Positions 1-9,440 are shown, numbered from the stretch's first letter. The stretch: 64,000 nt of DNA from Pedobacter frigiditerrae (GCF_032678705.1 NZ_JAVTSS010000002.1:1116001-1180000); one strand, 5' to 3'. The notes: generated by a model from the letters alone, not told the origin. Numbers and translations: made by a program.

Positions 1-578
1 GGGGCAACAATACTTTTGGCAGGCATTTGTACATTGGACAAGCTGCATATTTAGTTAATACCGTAACACGGGTAGATCCTACTTGGATGAGGTTGACTGA
101 GGTGCCAAATCAAATTAGGGCAATGCGACAAAATAATAGGGTACAGGGAAGTATCTTTTTTAGCTCTAAATCCCTTTCTACTAATGCAAAATCATTAACA
201 GATTCTTTAAGGAATGATTTTTATAAATATCCAGCGTTACCACCTCAAATGCCTTGGTTAGATGATGTAATGCCTAATCAGCCACAAACATTAACCGCAG
301 ATGCATTGCCAGATGGAGTTAATTTGAAATGGACAAAGCCAGCACCTGCAAAAGATGGAGAAACGGCTTCTGGTTATGTAATTTATCGCTTTGTAGAAGG
401 AGAAAAGGTAAACATACTAGATCCAAAGAATATCTTAAGGATTAGCTTTGAAGATTTTACTTTTTATCTGGATAGTAGTGTTGAAAAGGGAAAAAGATAT
501 AATTACTTGGTTACTGCCTTAGATAGATTAAAAAACGAAAGTGAACCAAGTGGTCCGGTAGGCGTACAAGCAAAATAA
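1..578 (+). CDS. GHL10/DUF187-like glycosyl hydrolase, C-terminal part
   Basis: The reading frame is open from the window edge (codons in frame with position 3), so only about the last 190 residues are visible. The visible N-terminal part (GNNTFGRHLYIGQAAY, then a stretch on choosing between residues seen in a TIM barrel end) resembles the end of the YngK/GHL10 family of glycoside-hydrolase-like lipoproteins, which act on polysaccharide or peptidoglycan glycans outside the cytoplasm. From about visible residue 95 the sequence changes to a fibronectin type III-like beta domain (LTADALPDGVNLKW, YVIYRF, YLVTALDRL), a usual C-terminal appendage in this family. The catalytic part lies outside the window, so substrate and activity cannot be judged. 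It converges on the LVIVD lipoprotein gene. Confidence 0.65.
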   Translation, partial: GNNTFGRHLYIGQAAYLVNTVTRVDPTWMRLTEVPNQIRAMRQNNRVQGSIFFSSKSLSTNAKSLTDSLRNDFYKYPALPPQMPWLDDVMPNQPQTLTADALPDGVNLKWTKPAPAKDGETASGYVIYRFVEGEKVNILDPKNILRISFEDFTFYLDSSVEKGKRYNYLVTALDRLKNESEPSGPVGVQAK

Positions 579-602
579 AAGGCCAGCCAAGTTTGGCTAG
601 CC
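579..602 (-). terminator. Intrinsic terminator of the LVIVD lipoprotein gene
   Basis: Positions 581-602 form a hairpin (GGCCAGCCAA, 2-nt loop, TTGGCTAGCC; one mismatch). Read on the minus strand it is followed by TTTTATTTT, so it best serves the leftward gene ending at 625. On the plus strand there is no clean T-run. Confidence 0.7.
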
Positions 603-624
603 TCAGTTCTATAAAAGATATTGC

Positions 625-1863
625 TTAATTGAAAATTGATTTAGTTAAGGATGTTTGTACTTTAATTTTGCTTAACTGAGTTAATTTGGATGCATTGTTG
701 TAGTTAAACTGATAAACACCATCTTCTCCTGTAACAATTAAAGATTTTGGACCAGCAATTACGTCAAAGCTCTTGATATTATCTAAGTGCTGAAGGAGAT
801 TATTCCCAATCTTATTTTTGTCAGTAATATTAAAGCTTTTTATCCCAAACGTGCCTTCACATAAAAATAGATTATTGCCACTTACACTTAATCCATGGGG
901 GTTTTGCATTGGGAAAACAGCCACTTGTTTAGGTTGTGTTGGATCTTCTATATCAACTACCTCTAACTGATTAACAGCTTGCCTACAAAAATTACCGGTA
1001 CGCAAAGTTACATATGCATATTTCCCTTGTACTACTACTGGGTCGCATGCAATTACATGGCTATAAGTAGATAGTTTTACTGGATTGCTGGCGTCAGTTG
1101 CATTAAAAATATGCATGCCATTATTGGTGCCTATAAAAAGTTTGTTCTCGTATGGGAAAATAGTTTCTACGCCCCAAGCTAAGTTTATCGTCTTTACGAA
1201 AGTTGGGTTTGATACAGTTCGTACATCAAACAAGCTTAAGTCTGCTTGCCCTACTGTATAAAGATATTGATTCATTAAAGTAAACCTCGCCATAGAGCCA
1301 CCCTGCCCTGATGAACTACTTGCGGTTGAGCTTGACGAGGAATACAGCGCCATATCTTTACTGTAATAAGTTTCCTTATTTATTAAAGTGTCTTTGTAAG
1401 TTACTACATACTTTTGTACGCCATTACCAGAGATATAAAATTGCTTAAAAACATCTTTTAATCTTTTTACTTGCTTAATGTTTGTGATGCTAGAGATATC
1501 GAATGCCAATAAATCGACATAACTGTCTGCGTATAAGATATTGTTGCTAATTGCAAGGTCTACATTGCCAGGTATTTGCAAAAAAGCTAGGTTAACAGGT
1601 GTGCTTGGATTAACATTGCTATAAATGTGAATGCCTTTATTTGGTTCGTTAATGAAAAGTAAATCATTGTAAACATAAATCTTTCCTGTTTTTTTTGGTT
1701 GGGTTGCTTTGATTGACCCCACAGGTAATGTTCTCATGGCGTCAACAGACATCACTTTTGCGATTTGGATAATCTCTAATTTCCCTTCATTGTTTTTTTT
1801 GCATTGGGTAAATGTGATAAAAGCTACTAGTAACAGCAATACATTAAGTAAAATTTTTTTCAT
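625..1863 (-). CDS. LVIVD-repeat beta-propeller lipoprotein
   Basis: Predicted 412-aa lipoprotein. A lysine start and hydrophobic segment lead to a lipobox ending at Cys21 (ITFTQC). The mature part contains LVIVD-type repeats, short blades of the form 'visible name, value, belongs to x': LLFINEPNKGIHIYSN, ILYADSYVDLLAFDIS, LFIGTNNGMHIFNAT, and LFLCEGTFGIKSFNI. These are expected to fold as a cell-surface or periplasmic beta-propeller. No catalytic motif is visible and the ligand is unknown. A serine-rich low-complexity stretch lies near residues 174-188. It is transcribed alone, with terminators on both sides. Confidence 0.8.
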   Translation of the reverse strand: MKKILLNVLLLLVAFITFTQCKKNNEGKLEIIQIAKVMSVDAMRTLPVGSIKATQPKKTGKIYVYNDLLFINEPNKGIHIYSNVNPSTPVNLAFLQIPGNVDLAISNNILYADSYVDLLAFDISSITNIKQVKRLKDVFKQFYISGNGVQKYVVTYKDTLINKETYYSKDMALYSSSSSTASSSSGQGGSMARFTLMNQYLYTVGQADLSLFDVRTVSNPTFVKTINLAWGVETIFPYENKLFIGTNNGMHIFNATDASNPVKLSTYSHVIACDPVVVQGKYAYVTLRTGNFCRQAVNQLEVVDIEDPTQPKQVAVFPMQNPHGLSVSGNNLFLCEGTFGIKSFNITDKNKIGNNLLQHLDNIKSFDVIAGPKSLIVTGEDGVYQFNYNNASKLTQLSKIKVQTSLTKSIFN

Positions 1864-1924
1864 GGTTTGTTGGTTTTATTCATATTACGTTACAAGATGT
1901 TAAAACGCTACAAGTAAGTTAAAT

Positions 1925-1958
1925 AAAAAAGCTTCCTGAAAATTCAGGAAGCTTTTTT
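1925..1958 (-). terminator. Intrinsic terminator after the M16 protease gene
   Basis: A perfect 16-bp inverted repeat with a 2-nt loop (AAAAAAGCTTCCTGAA / TTCAGGAAGCTTTTTT) lies 16 bp beyond the stop of the leftward protease gene. Because A- and T-runs flank it symmetrically, it could act on both strands. Confidence 0.9.
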
Positions 1959-1973
1959 GCCAATTTATAAATT

Positions 1974-4817
1974 CTATTTCTTTTCAGGAAGTAATATAAA
2001 TTTGATAAGGTTTTTGCCACTTAAATAAGTATTCGCTGCAGATTTTAAGCTTTCAGGAGTTACCAATTTCAATGAATCAATATAAGTTAAAACCTCTTTC
2101 GGATCTTCTTCATTTTGGTAAGAGCCAACAATATTCCCTAACCAGAATTGATTAGATTTTAATTGTGTTTCTGTACTACGCGTTTCTTCAGCTACAAATT
2201 TTTGAATATCAACAGCAACCGCTCCGTTGATTTTAATCTTTTTGATTTCGTCTAAAGTAGAAGCAATCAATTTCTCTACATTTTCTGGAGCACAACCAAA
2301 AGAAATTGATAATGAATAACGGTTTACAGGATACTTGCTATATGAAGCACCAGCATTTACACCATATACCCCACCTTCATCTTCACGTAATCTTTCAATT
2401 AATTTAATATTTAAAACTTCTGCCAATGCATCTAATTGATTATTATTGGCTGAGTTGTAAGTATAATCTCCGCTAAATAACAACCTCACTGTAGCTTTAG
2501 GCTCTTGGCCTTTTAAAACAGTTTTAGTAATTAATCCAGCAGGAACCCTAATGCCTAAATCAACCGCTTTTTCTTTTCGATTTGTAGAAGGTAAAGAGCC
2601 CAAATACTGCTCTAATAATGGCTTTATTTTAGCCACATCAAAGCTGCCTACAAAGGTGAAAGTAAAATCACTAGCATCTGCAAAGCGTTCCTTATAAATT
2701 TCAAAAGCACGATCTAAATTAATTTGATTTAGTTTTTCTACTGATGGCCCAGTTCTTCTAACATTATAATTTCCCGTTACTGCAGATACTGTATCACCGA
2801 AAACAGAATTTGGATCGCTATCTCTGTTCGCTAAATTTCCTTTTTGCTGAGAGATAATTCCTTTAAAGATTTCAGGATCCTTACGTGGCGCTGTAAAATA
2901 TAAATATGTTAATTGTAGGGCGGTTTCTAAGTCCTTAGGAGTTGTAGATGCAGAAATACCTTCACTGCGCTCAGAAATCATTGGTGAAACAAAAGCCCTT
3001 TTACCATTTAAATATTTTGGTAACTGTATAGAATTAAATTCGCCAACACCACCTCTACTTATTACAGAAGCAGCATTTGCTGCCGATTGATAATCTGCAT
3101 CGGAGTATAATGAAGTTCCACCTGGGCTAAAGCCATAAAATGAAATTTCATCATTCTTAAAATCTGTAGGTTTAAGAACTACTTTAACACCGTTTGATAA
3201 AGTTAATTCTGTTACGCCAATTTCAGTGATTTTTTTCTCTGAAACAACCTTGCCTGCAACTGGTTTTTTAGCTAACAATGGTTTATCAGAAACCTGATCT
3301 ACATAAGCAGTGATACTTTTATCAGCTACAACACTATTTATCCATTCGTTAACTTTAGCTTCAGAAGGTAAATTGTCCTTCTCTTTATCTGGCGCCATGA
3401 TAATTACATCACGATTGATATCAGTAATATATTGTTTTGCTAAGGCATTAACTTCTGCTAGAGTAATTGAAGGCAATGCATTTTTATAGAAATTGTATTC
3501 GTACTCAATTCCAGGACTAACCGTGCCTTTTAAAAACAATTGCACATATTCTTGTACAAAGCTGTTAGAAGAAGTTTTATCTTTTTCTTTAAACGCCGAC
3601 TCCTGAGAGGTTAAAAAAGAAGCTTTTGCTCTTTCAAGTTCTGTAGCTGTGAATCCAAAACGTTTAACCCGCTCTACCTCTGTAAAAGTGGTTTTTAGGC
3701 CTTTTTCAAACTCGCCTGGTTTAGCTGCGATAAATGTTGTTGCGGCATCTAAGCCAGCTAGGAAGCCAGAAATGTTACTTCCTGCTTGCAAAAATGGAGG
3801 GTTTGCTTGTTTACTCAATTCGCTAAAACGGGCACCAAGCATTTGATTATACAATGAACGGGTAACAGAATTTTTTAAGTCTGTTTTAGTTAATAAGGGT
3901 TGTTCTTTATGTTTAATTAATATTTGAGCAACGGTTACAGGGAATTCTTTGTCTGTTACAGCAACAAACTGATTTTTACCACTAAGTGGAATGTCGTATT
4001 TTGTTCTAGGTTTAGCATTAACCGGATTTTTTAAGTCAGAGAATTTCGCTTTAATCATCTGCTCCATTTCATTTACATCAATATCGCCAACCACAATTAA
4101 TGCTTGTAAATTTGGTCTGTACCAATCTCTATAAAAATCTTTAATGGTTTGCGGTGTGGCGTTTTTCAGTACATCTTCTGTACCAATTGGCAACCTGTTA
4201 CTGTAACGAGAATTGTTAAAAAGCATTGGCAAGTATTTCTCTTGCATACGTTGTTGCGCACCTTTACCTAATCTTTTCTCTTCTAAAACAACTCCTCTTT
4301 CTTTGTCAATTTCTACGGGATCCAAGGTGGCATCTTGTGCCCAGTCACGCATAATTTGTAGGCCATTTTTAACAATAACAGGGTCATCACTAGGTATAGG
4401 AAGTTGATAAACAGTTTCGTCAAAGCTGGTGTAAGCATTTAAATCTGCCCCGAAACGCACACCTGTTTTTTGTAGGTAATTAACTAGCTCGTTTTTTGGA
4501 AAATTCTTTGTGCCGTTAAAGCTCATGTGTTCCATTAAATGCGCCAATCCACGTTGATTGTCATTCTCTAAAATAGAACCAGCTTTATTGGCCAGATAGA
4601 TAGTTACCCTATTTTTAGGTTCCACATTTCTACGAATGTAGTACGTAAAACCATTTGGCAATTTTCCAACTTTTACTGCAGGATCTAACGGAACTGAATT
4701 ATCAGTCTTTGATGTAGTTGTTTTTGTGGCAGATGCCGATGTTTTCTTTTGTTGCGCCAATACGGGTTGTATAAATAAACCTGAGGCAAGTGCATAAATT
4801 AGATAGTGTTTTTTCAT
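1974..4817 (-). CDS. M16 family zinc metalloprotease (pitrilysin-like, two-module)
   Basis: The 947-aa protein starts with a Sec signal peptide (cleavage near ALA/VLAQ, residues 20-22), so it acts in the periplasm. The inverted zinc motif HLMEH is at residues 93-97 (His93, Glu96, His97), and the third ligand is probably Glu173 within KERGVVLEE. Module 1 covers roughly residues 45-470. A second M16 module without the HxxEH motif covers about 520-940 and contains the R/Y-type substrate-clamp region near its end. Length and domain order match periplasmic M16 proteases of Bacteroidetes. It starts 55 bp after the NagX-like gene on the same strand and may be its distal operon partner. Confidence 0.92.
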   Translation of the reverse strand: MKKHYLIYALASGLFIQPVLAQQKKTSASATKTTTSKTDNSVPLDPAVKVGKLPNGFTYYIRRNVEPKNRVTIYLANKAGSILENDNQRGLAHLMEHMSFNGTKNFPKNELVNYLQKTGVRFGADLNAYTSFDETVYQLPIPSDDPVIVKNGLQIMRDWAQDATLDPVEIDKERGVVLEEKRLGKGAQQRMQEKYLPMLFNNSRYSNRLPIGTEDVLKNATPQTIKDFYRDWYRPNLQALIVVGDIDVNEMEQMIKAKFSDLKNPVNAKPRTKYDIPLSGKNQFVAVTDKEFPVTVAQILIKHKEQPLLTKTDLKNSVTRSLYNQMLGARFSELSKQANPPFLQAGSNISGFLAGLDAATTFIAAKPGEFEKGLKTTFTEVERVKRFGFTATELERAKASFLTSQESAFKEKDKTSSNSFVQEYVQLFLKGTVSPGIEYEYNFYKNALPSITLAEVNALAKQYITDINRDVIIMAPDKEKDNLPSEAKVNEWINSVVADKSITAYVDQVSDKPLLAKKPVAGKVVSEKKITEIGVTELTLSNGVKVVLKPTDFKNDEISFYGFSPGGTSLYSDADYQSAANAASVISRGGVGEFNSIQLPKYLNGKRAFVSPMISERSEGISASTTPKDLETALQLTYLYFTAPRKDPEIFKGIISQQKGNLANRDSDPNSVFGDTVSAVTGNYNVRRTGPSVEKLNQINLDRAFEIYKERFADASDFTFTFVGSFDVAKIKPLLEQYLGSLPSTNRKEKAVDLGIRVPAGLITKTVLKGQEPKATVRLLFSGDYTYNSANNNQLDALAEVLNIKLIERLREDEGGVYGVNAGASYSKYPVNRYSLSISFGCAPENVEKLIASTLDEIKKIKINGAVAVDIQKFVAEETRSTETQLKSNQFWLGNIVGSYQNEEDPKEVLTYIDSLKLVTPESLKSAANTYLSGKNLIKFILLPEKK

Positions 4818-4872
4818 AAATAGTTTTTAATTGTATGTATAGATTAGATGTTAAATAAAATAATATGTTTCA

Positions 4873-6021
4873 TTAAACTTTAATAATTATGTTTTTCTTG
4901 TACATGATCCAAAGTATTACATAAAAAAACAGAACAAATGTAATTGCATAAGCTAATGATGCGTTTATTGGAGAAAAGTAAGGCGGGAAAAATGTCTGAT
5001 AAAACCAGCTTAAAGCTCCGGTTTCATCGCCATTTGATTGCTTAATTTTAATCATATTTAATAGACGCGGCATCAAGCCTGATACAAAAAACACGGTTAT
5101 TGCATTTACGCCGTAAACTACGAATGGCTTTGTAAAGCGATTATAATTATTTATATCAATTATCCAATAAGACAGTGATAAAACAATGGTTGCCAATCCA
5201 CCAGTATATAAAACGTAAGAACTTGTCCATAATGCTTTATTAATGGGAAATTCTAAATCCCATAACAAACCAGCTAAAACCGAAACCGTGCCAACAGAAA
5301 ATAACCAAGCAATTTTTTTAGCAGGTTCTACATCTTTCCTCTTAAGGTAAACGCCAACTAAAACACCAAATAAACCTGTTGCTATTGCAGGTAAGGTGCT
5401 TAAAATCCCTTCCGGATCCCAAGTTTTAGCCGACTTCCATAAATGTGCTTCAGTTAAAATTGTACGATCTAACCAAGCCCCAAGGTTGGTTTCTTTTTCG
5501 AGGTTTGCATAGCCAACTTCAGGTACTGGAACAAACATCATTAAAGCCCAATAGGTGATGAGAATAATTATAATAGCTCTAAAAATATTCTTTTCAGAAA
5601 GTTTTAAGAATAGAACAGAAGAGATAAAGAAGACTACGCCAATTCTTTGCAAAACACCTGGAATACGTACGTGTTTTATTGCCTCAATAAAATCAAAGTC
5701 ACTAAATTTTCTTGGAAAGATGGAAAGAAATATTCCTAGGCCAAAAAGAATTAAACCTCTTTTTAGTGCTTTTAAAATAGTTTTGTTATGGCTGGATGGA
5801 TCTAGCTTTTTACTGCCCATGGCGTAAGCTATAGACACACCAACTATAAAAAGAAAGAATGGAAAAACAAGGTCAGTTGGTGTACAACCATTCCACTCTG
5901 CATGTTCAAGCGGAGCATAAATATGGCCCCAACTACCTGGATTGTTAACCAAAATCATTGTGGCAACGGTAAGGCCACGGAAAAAATCGAGCGATAGTAA
6001 CCGCTGAGGTTTTAGTTCCAT
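4873..6021 (-). CDS. NagX/HGSNAT-like membrane acyltransferase (DUF5009/DUF1624)
   Basis: A 382-aa polytopic membrane protein with about ten hydrophobic segments. The N-terminus (RLLSLDFFRGLTVATMILVN) and the HAEWNG...TDLVFPFFLF block at residues 40-60 match the heparan-alpha-glucosaminide N-acetyltransferase superfamily. In human HGSNAT the equivalent HSPWNG histidine carries the acetyl group during transmembrane transfer; here it would be His40. Bacterial members are often called NagX and lie in N-acetylglucosamine clusters, as here beside NagB-LmbE and AnmK. The role is inferred to be amino-sugar acetylation or transport. The start is unambiguous. A 19-bp inverted repeat covers positions just upstream of the start codon. 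Confidence 0.82.
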   Translation of the reverse strand: MELKPQRLLSLDFFRGLTVATMILVNNPGSWGHIYAPLEHAEWNGCTPTDLVFPFFLFIVGVSIAYAMGSKKLDPSSHNKTILKALKRGLILFGLGIFLSIFPRKFSDFDFIEAIKHVRIPGVLQRIGVVFFISSVLFLKLSEKNIFRAIIIILITYWALMMFVPVPEVGYANLEKETNLGAWLDRTILTEAHLWKSAKTWDPEGILSTLPAIATGLFGVLVGVYLKRKDVEPAKKIAWLFSVGTVSVLAGLLWDLEFPINKALWTSSYVLYTGGLATIVLSLSYWIIDINNYNRFTKPFVVYGVNAITVFFVSGLMPRLLNMIKIKQSNGDETGALSWFYQTFFPPYFSPINASLAYAITFVLFFYVILWIMYKKNIIIKV

Positions 6022-6028
6022 TTTATTA

Positions 6029-6100
6029 ATTTAAAATTATCCTCTATGTCCATTATCCTCTTTAAAGAATTAAGAACTAATATAGAGGATAATTTTAAAT
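6029..6100. repeat. 19-bp perfect inverted repeat between nagB-like and nagX-like genes
   Basis: Arms at 6029-6047 and 6082-6100 are perfect reverse complements (19 bp) around a 34-nt spacer. The spacer repeats ATTATCCTCT (about 6053-6062) from the left arm, giving a third partial copy. In the leftward transcript the 3' arm ends about 8 nt before the AUG of the NagX-like gene and contains AGAGGA. No T-run follows, so it is not a standard terminator. Confidence 0.85.
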
Positions 6101-6125
6101 GTTTTCCTAAAAGACCTTTTAGGTA

Positions 6126-8045
6126 CTAGAATTTAAATCTTACAAAAGCCTCCATGGCTTCGTAATCAGCCAAACCTAAATTGTCATAAGATTTAGCAGT
6201 CTCTCTGTTTCTATCTTCAGCTCTTTGCCAAAATTCTCTAGCATCATCTCCTGGGAAAACGGCTCTATCTTTTTGGGATTGATGTTTGAAAATGGCGAAT
6301 TTTTTACGTTCAACTTCTTGCGGGCTAAGCGGAACTGCCATCTCGATTTCGTGTGTTTCAAACTCTAGCCAAGCACCTCTATACATCCATAGCCAACAAT
6401 CTTTAACCCAACTTTCAGTTTTACCTAATCTTCTTAGGGCTTCTATTATGATGTTGAAACAAACAATGTGAGTGCCATGTGGATCTTCAAAATCCCCAGC
6501 GGCAAAAACTTGCTCTGGTTTAATTTTCTGAAGTAATTCCATTGTTAACAAAACATCAGCTTCTGTAACAGGATTTTTTACATTTTTACCGCTTTCGTAA
6601 AAAGGTAATGCCATAAAATGGATATGGTCATCTTCTAATCCGCAATAACGAGCACCAGCAATCGCTTCTCCTTTTCTAATTAAACCTTTAACGGTCTGTA
6701 TTTCTGGAATGTCAACTTGATTGGGTTTCTTTTGCTCTATAAACTGACGCATTTTTGTATACGTTTCTCTCATCTGAGGCTGTGGCATTCCCATTTTTTC
6801 AGAGAAATCTATGTTAAATTCCACGAAACGTAATGCATCATCATCCCAAACTGCTGTATTTCCAGAAGTCTGGTATGCAACATGTACATCATGTCTTTGA
6901 TCTACTAAGCGAATGAATGTACCACCCATAGAAATTACATCATCATCAGGGTGCGGAGAGAAAAGAACGACTCTTTTTTTAGCTGGTTCAGCCCTTTCTG
7001 GTCGCTGGCTGTCATCAGCATTTGGTTTTCCTCCTGGCCAACCAGTAATGGTATGCTGTAACTTGTTAAAGATATGGATGTTGATATTATAAACTGGACC
7101 TTTTTCTAAGGCCAATTGCGCCATTCCATTATTGTTAAAATCATCTTCAGTTAATTTTAAAATAGGCTTGTTGAGCTGATTAGCTAACCATATAACTGCT
7201 TTACGAGTTAATTTATCTGTCCAAATACAATCCTTAACTAACCAAGGCGTGTCAAATCTTGTTAATAATGACGCTGCTTCTTGATCTAGTATAAATTCTA
7301 CGTTATCAGATAATTGAAGGTAAGTAGCAGGAACATCACTAGACATTTCGCCTTCAACAGCTTTCTTAATAATAGATGCTTTTTTTCTATTCCAAGCCAT
7401 CAAAACAATTTCTCTAGCTTTGAAAATGGTACCAATTCCCATTGTTATGGCTTTTGTTGGCACAAAAGACTTACCTCCGAAATCTCTTGCCGCATCTCTA
7501 CGTGTAAGATCATCCAATGTTACTAGTCGAGTGCCAGAATTTGGTGCCGAACCAGGCTCATTAAAGCCGATGTGACCAGTACGGCCGATACCCAATATCT
7601 GCATATCCAAACCGCCATATTCGCCGATTTTGTTCTCATAAGCTAAACAAAAAGCAGGAATGTCCTCAAGCTTCAAAGTGCCATCTGGTATATGAACATT
7701 GTTTATATCAATGTCAATATGGTCAAATAAATTTTCATTCATAAATGAAACATAACTCTGTGCAGCAGTTGCTTGCATAGGGTAGTATTCATCTAGGTTA
7801 AAAGTAATTACATTCTTAAAGCTTAAGCCTTCTTCTTGGTGTAGTCGCACCAATTCTGCATAAACAGCAATTGGGGTAGCGCCAGTAGCTAAACCAAGTA
7901 CAGCATTTAAATTTTTTGCTTGTTTTTCTTTAATGATGTTCGCAATACGATGCGCTACATTGATAGAAGCTTCCTTAGGATTTTTAAAAACAGTAACTGG
8001 GAGTTTTTCGAACCTCGTTTCTTCTAATAGATTTAATCTTGCCAT
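6126..8045 (-). CDS. nagB: NagB-like glucosamine-6-phosphate deaminase fused to LmbE/PIG-L deacetylase
   Basis: I chose the start at 8045 (MARLNLLEETRF, 639 aa). An upstream extension to 8108 adds 21 residues that do not look conserved. Residues 1-275 are the NagB/SugP isomerase domain with FNLDEYY (Asp85, the family's base) and GHIGFNEP (His158, Glu163). Canonical NagB has Asp two residues before this His; here it is Thr156 (GRTGH). Residues about 355-600 are an LmbE/PIG-L N-deacetylase domain with HPDD at 365-368 and a second metal-site motif, DPHGTH, at 521-526. The fusion could in principle deacetylate and deaminate amino-sugar phosphates in one chain, but this is inferred. It is divergent from anmK across a LacI-type operator. 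Confidence 0.9.
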   Translation of the reverse strand: MARLNLLEETRFEKLPVTVFKNPKEASINVAHRIANIIKEKQAKNLNAVLGLATGATPIAVYAELVRLHQEEGLSFKNVITFNLDEYYPMQATAAQSYVSFMNENLFDHIDIDINNVHIPDGTLKLEDIPAFCLAYENKIGEYGGLDMQILGIGRTGHIGFNEPGSAPNSGTRLVTLDDLTRRDAARDFGGKSFVPTKAITMGIGTIFKAREIVLMAWNRKKASIIKKAVEGEMSSDVPATYLQLSDNVEFILDQEAASLLTRFDTPWLVKDCIWTDKLTRKAVIWLANQLNKPILKLTEDDFNNNGMAQLALEKGPVYNINIHIFNKLQHTITGWPGGKPNADDSQRPERAEPAKKRVVLFSPHPDDDVISMGGTFIRLVDQRHDVHVAYQTSGNTAVWDDDALRFVEFNIDFSEKMGMPQPQMRETYTKMRQFIEQKKPNQVDIPEIQTVKGLIRKGEAIAGARYCGLEDDHIHFMALPFYESGKNVKNPVTEADVLLTMELLQKIKPEQVFAAGDFEDPHGTHIVCFNIIIEALRRLGKTESWVKDCWLWMYRGAWLEFETHEIEMAVPLSPQEVERKKFAIFKHQSQKDRAVFPGDDAREFWQRAEDRNRETAKSYDNLGLADYEAMEAFVRFKF

Positions 8046-8160
8046 TAATCTGTTATTATTTAGTGAACGGAGCGGTAAATATAGAGAGTAATGCACACTT
8101 TTTACCAAAGGTTATTTACTTTTATTGCAAGTATTTTTAAAGATTGCTTTAGCGTATCAA

Positions 8161-8172
8161 ATCAAACGTTTG
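8161..8172. promoter_or_regulatory. LacI-type operator candidate (site 1, nagB fusion/anmK)
   Basis: ATCAAACGTTTG with a perfect 10-bp palindrome CAAACGTTTG and central CG, as in LacI-family operators. It lies 21 bp upstream of anmK and 116 bp upstream of the divergent nagB-fusion start. The same 12-mer recurs only at 43944 and 46498 in this window. Confidence 0.65.
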
Positions 8173-8192
8173 TTTAATTGTAAATATTTTTT

Positions 8193-9392
8193 ATGAATAA
8201 TTCCATTCAAAAGCTCTATTCCATTGCCAATAAAAATGAGCGGTTAATTATCGGATTAATGTCGGGAACTTCCATGGATGGCCTTGATGTTGCCCTTTGT
8301 CACTGTAAAAATAATGGTAGCCAAACACAGGTAGAGTTATTGAATTTTATTACCATGCCATATCTGGATGATTTTAGAGCCGATGTTAAGAGTATATTTT
8401 CTAGAAGAGATGCAGATTTACAAAAGGTGTGCTTGCTAAACGAATTGATTGGAATTACACATGCGGATTTAATTTTACAATCTTTAAAAAAATGGAATGT
8501 GTCAGTTGAGCAAGTCGATATAATAGCAAGTCATGGGCAAACAATCTTCCATGCGCCCAAATCCTTACATCAATTGGATAACTATCCAAATGCTACCTTG
8601 CAAATTGGAGATGGTGACCATATTGCCGTTAAAACAGGTATTATTACCATTTCAGATTTTAGGCAAAAACATTTAGCGGCAGGAGGCGAAGGAGCTCCAC
8701 TTGCTGTTTATGGAGATTATTTGGTTTTTAGCAAAACAGGAGAGGATAGGATCATGTTAAATATTGGAGGTATAGCCAATTTTACTTTTTTACCTGGCGA
8801 CAGGGATGCATCCAAAGTATTTTCAACAGATGTGGGGCCAGGGAATACATTAATGGACCACTTTGTTCAAAAACATTTTCCGGGCGAGTATTACGATAAA
8901 GACGGGAGAAGAGCAAAATCAGGCAAACCAAATAACGACTTGCTTAATGCATTATTAGATAATGGATTTTTTACAATAGGATTCCCAAAAACAACAGGAC
9001 CAGAACTATTTAGTTTAGCCTATCTAATACAGGCGCAAGAAGTAAGTGGCACAATAAATTTATGTGAGGAAGATATGCTGGCAACGCTTTGCCATTTCTC
9101 AGCAAGAGGGATAATAGATGCTATTAAAAGAACAATTGATTCATCGACCATGCCAAAAATATTCATGAGTGGTGGTGGTATGCATAATCCTTTATTAGTA
9201 GAAATTTTAAAAGAAGCATTGCCAACTGCCCTATTCAGTACAACAGATGAATTAGAAATTAATCCAGATGCCAAAGAGGCGGTCTTATTTGCTTTGTTAG
9301 CTAATGAAACAATTGCAGGGAACCCAATAAATTTTGGCGATAGAGAGGGTGTTCCATCGGTTTGTATGGGTAAAATTAGCTTGCCTAATTAA
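8193..9392 (+). CDS. anmK: Anhydro-N-acetylmuramic acid kinase
   Basis: A 399-aa cytoplasmic kinase of the ASKHA fold that cleaves the 1,6-anhydro ring of anhydroMurNAc and phosphorylates it to MurNAc-6-phosphate, a peptidoglycan recycling step. The family signature GLMSGTSMDGLD is at residues 21-32 (phosphate-1 loop). Further motifs are ASHGQTIFH, LQIGDGD, DFRQKHLAAGGEGAPL, LNIGGIANFT, DVGPGNTLMD and MSGGGMHNP, all in the AnmK order. Length is normal. No MurQ etherase is in the window. It is divergent from the NagB-LmbE gene, and a LacI-type palindrome stands just before it. Confidence 0.95.
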   Translation: MNNSIQKLYSIANKNERLIIGLMSGTSMDGLDVALCHCKNNGSQTQVELLNFITMPYLDDFRADVKSIFSRRDADLQKVCLLNELIGITHADLILQSLKKWNVSVEQVDIIASHGQTIFHAPKSLHQLDNYPNATLQIGDGDHIAVKTGIITISDFRQKHLAAGGEGAPLAVYGDYLVFSKTGEDRIMLNIGGIANFTFLPGDRDASKVFSTDVGPGNTLMDHFVQKHFPGEYYDKDGRRAKSGKPNNDLLNALLDNGFFTIGFPKTTGPELFSLAYLIQAQEVSGTINLCEEDMLATLCHFSARGIIDAIKRTIDSSTMPKIFMSGGGMHNPLLVEILKEALPTALFSTTDELEINPDAKEAVLFALLANETIAGNPINFGDREGVPSVCMGKISLPN

Positions 9393-9397
9393 TGTTA

Positions 9398-9440
9398 GTT
9401 TGTTTATAAGTTTTATTGAAGTTAAAACAAACATTTTTTT
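9398..9440 (+). terminator. Possible AT-rich terminator after anmK
   Basis: GTTTGTTT (9398-9405) and AAACAAAC (9425-9432) can pair and are followed by ATTTTTTT. The stem is AT-rich and the loop is 19 nt, so this is only moderately convincing. Confidence 0.45.
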
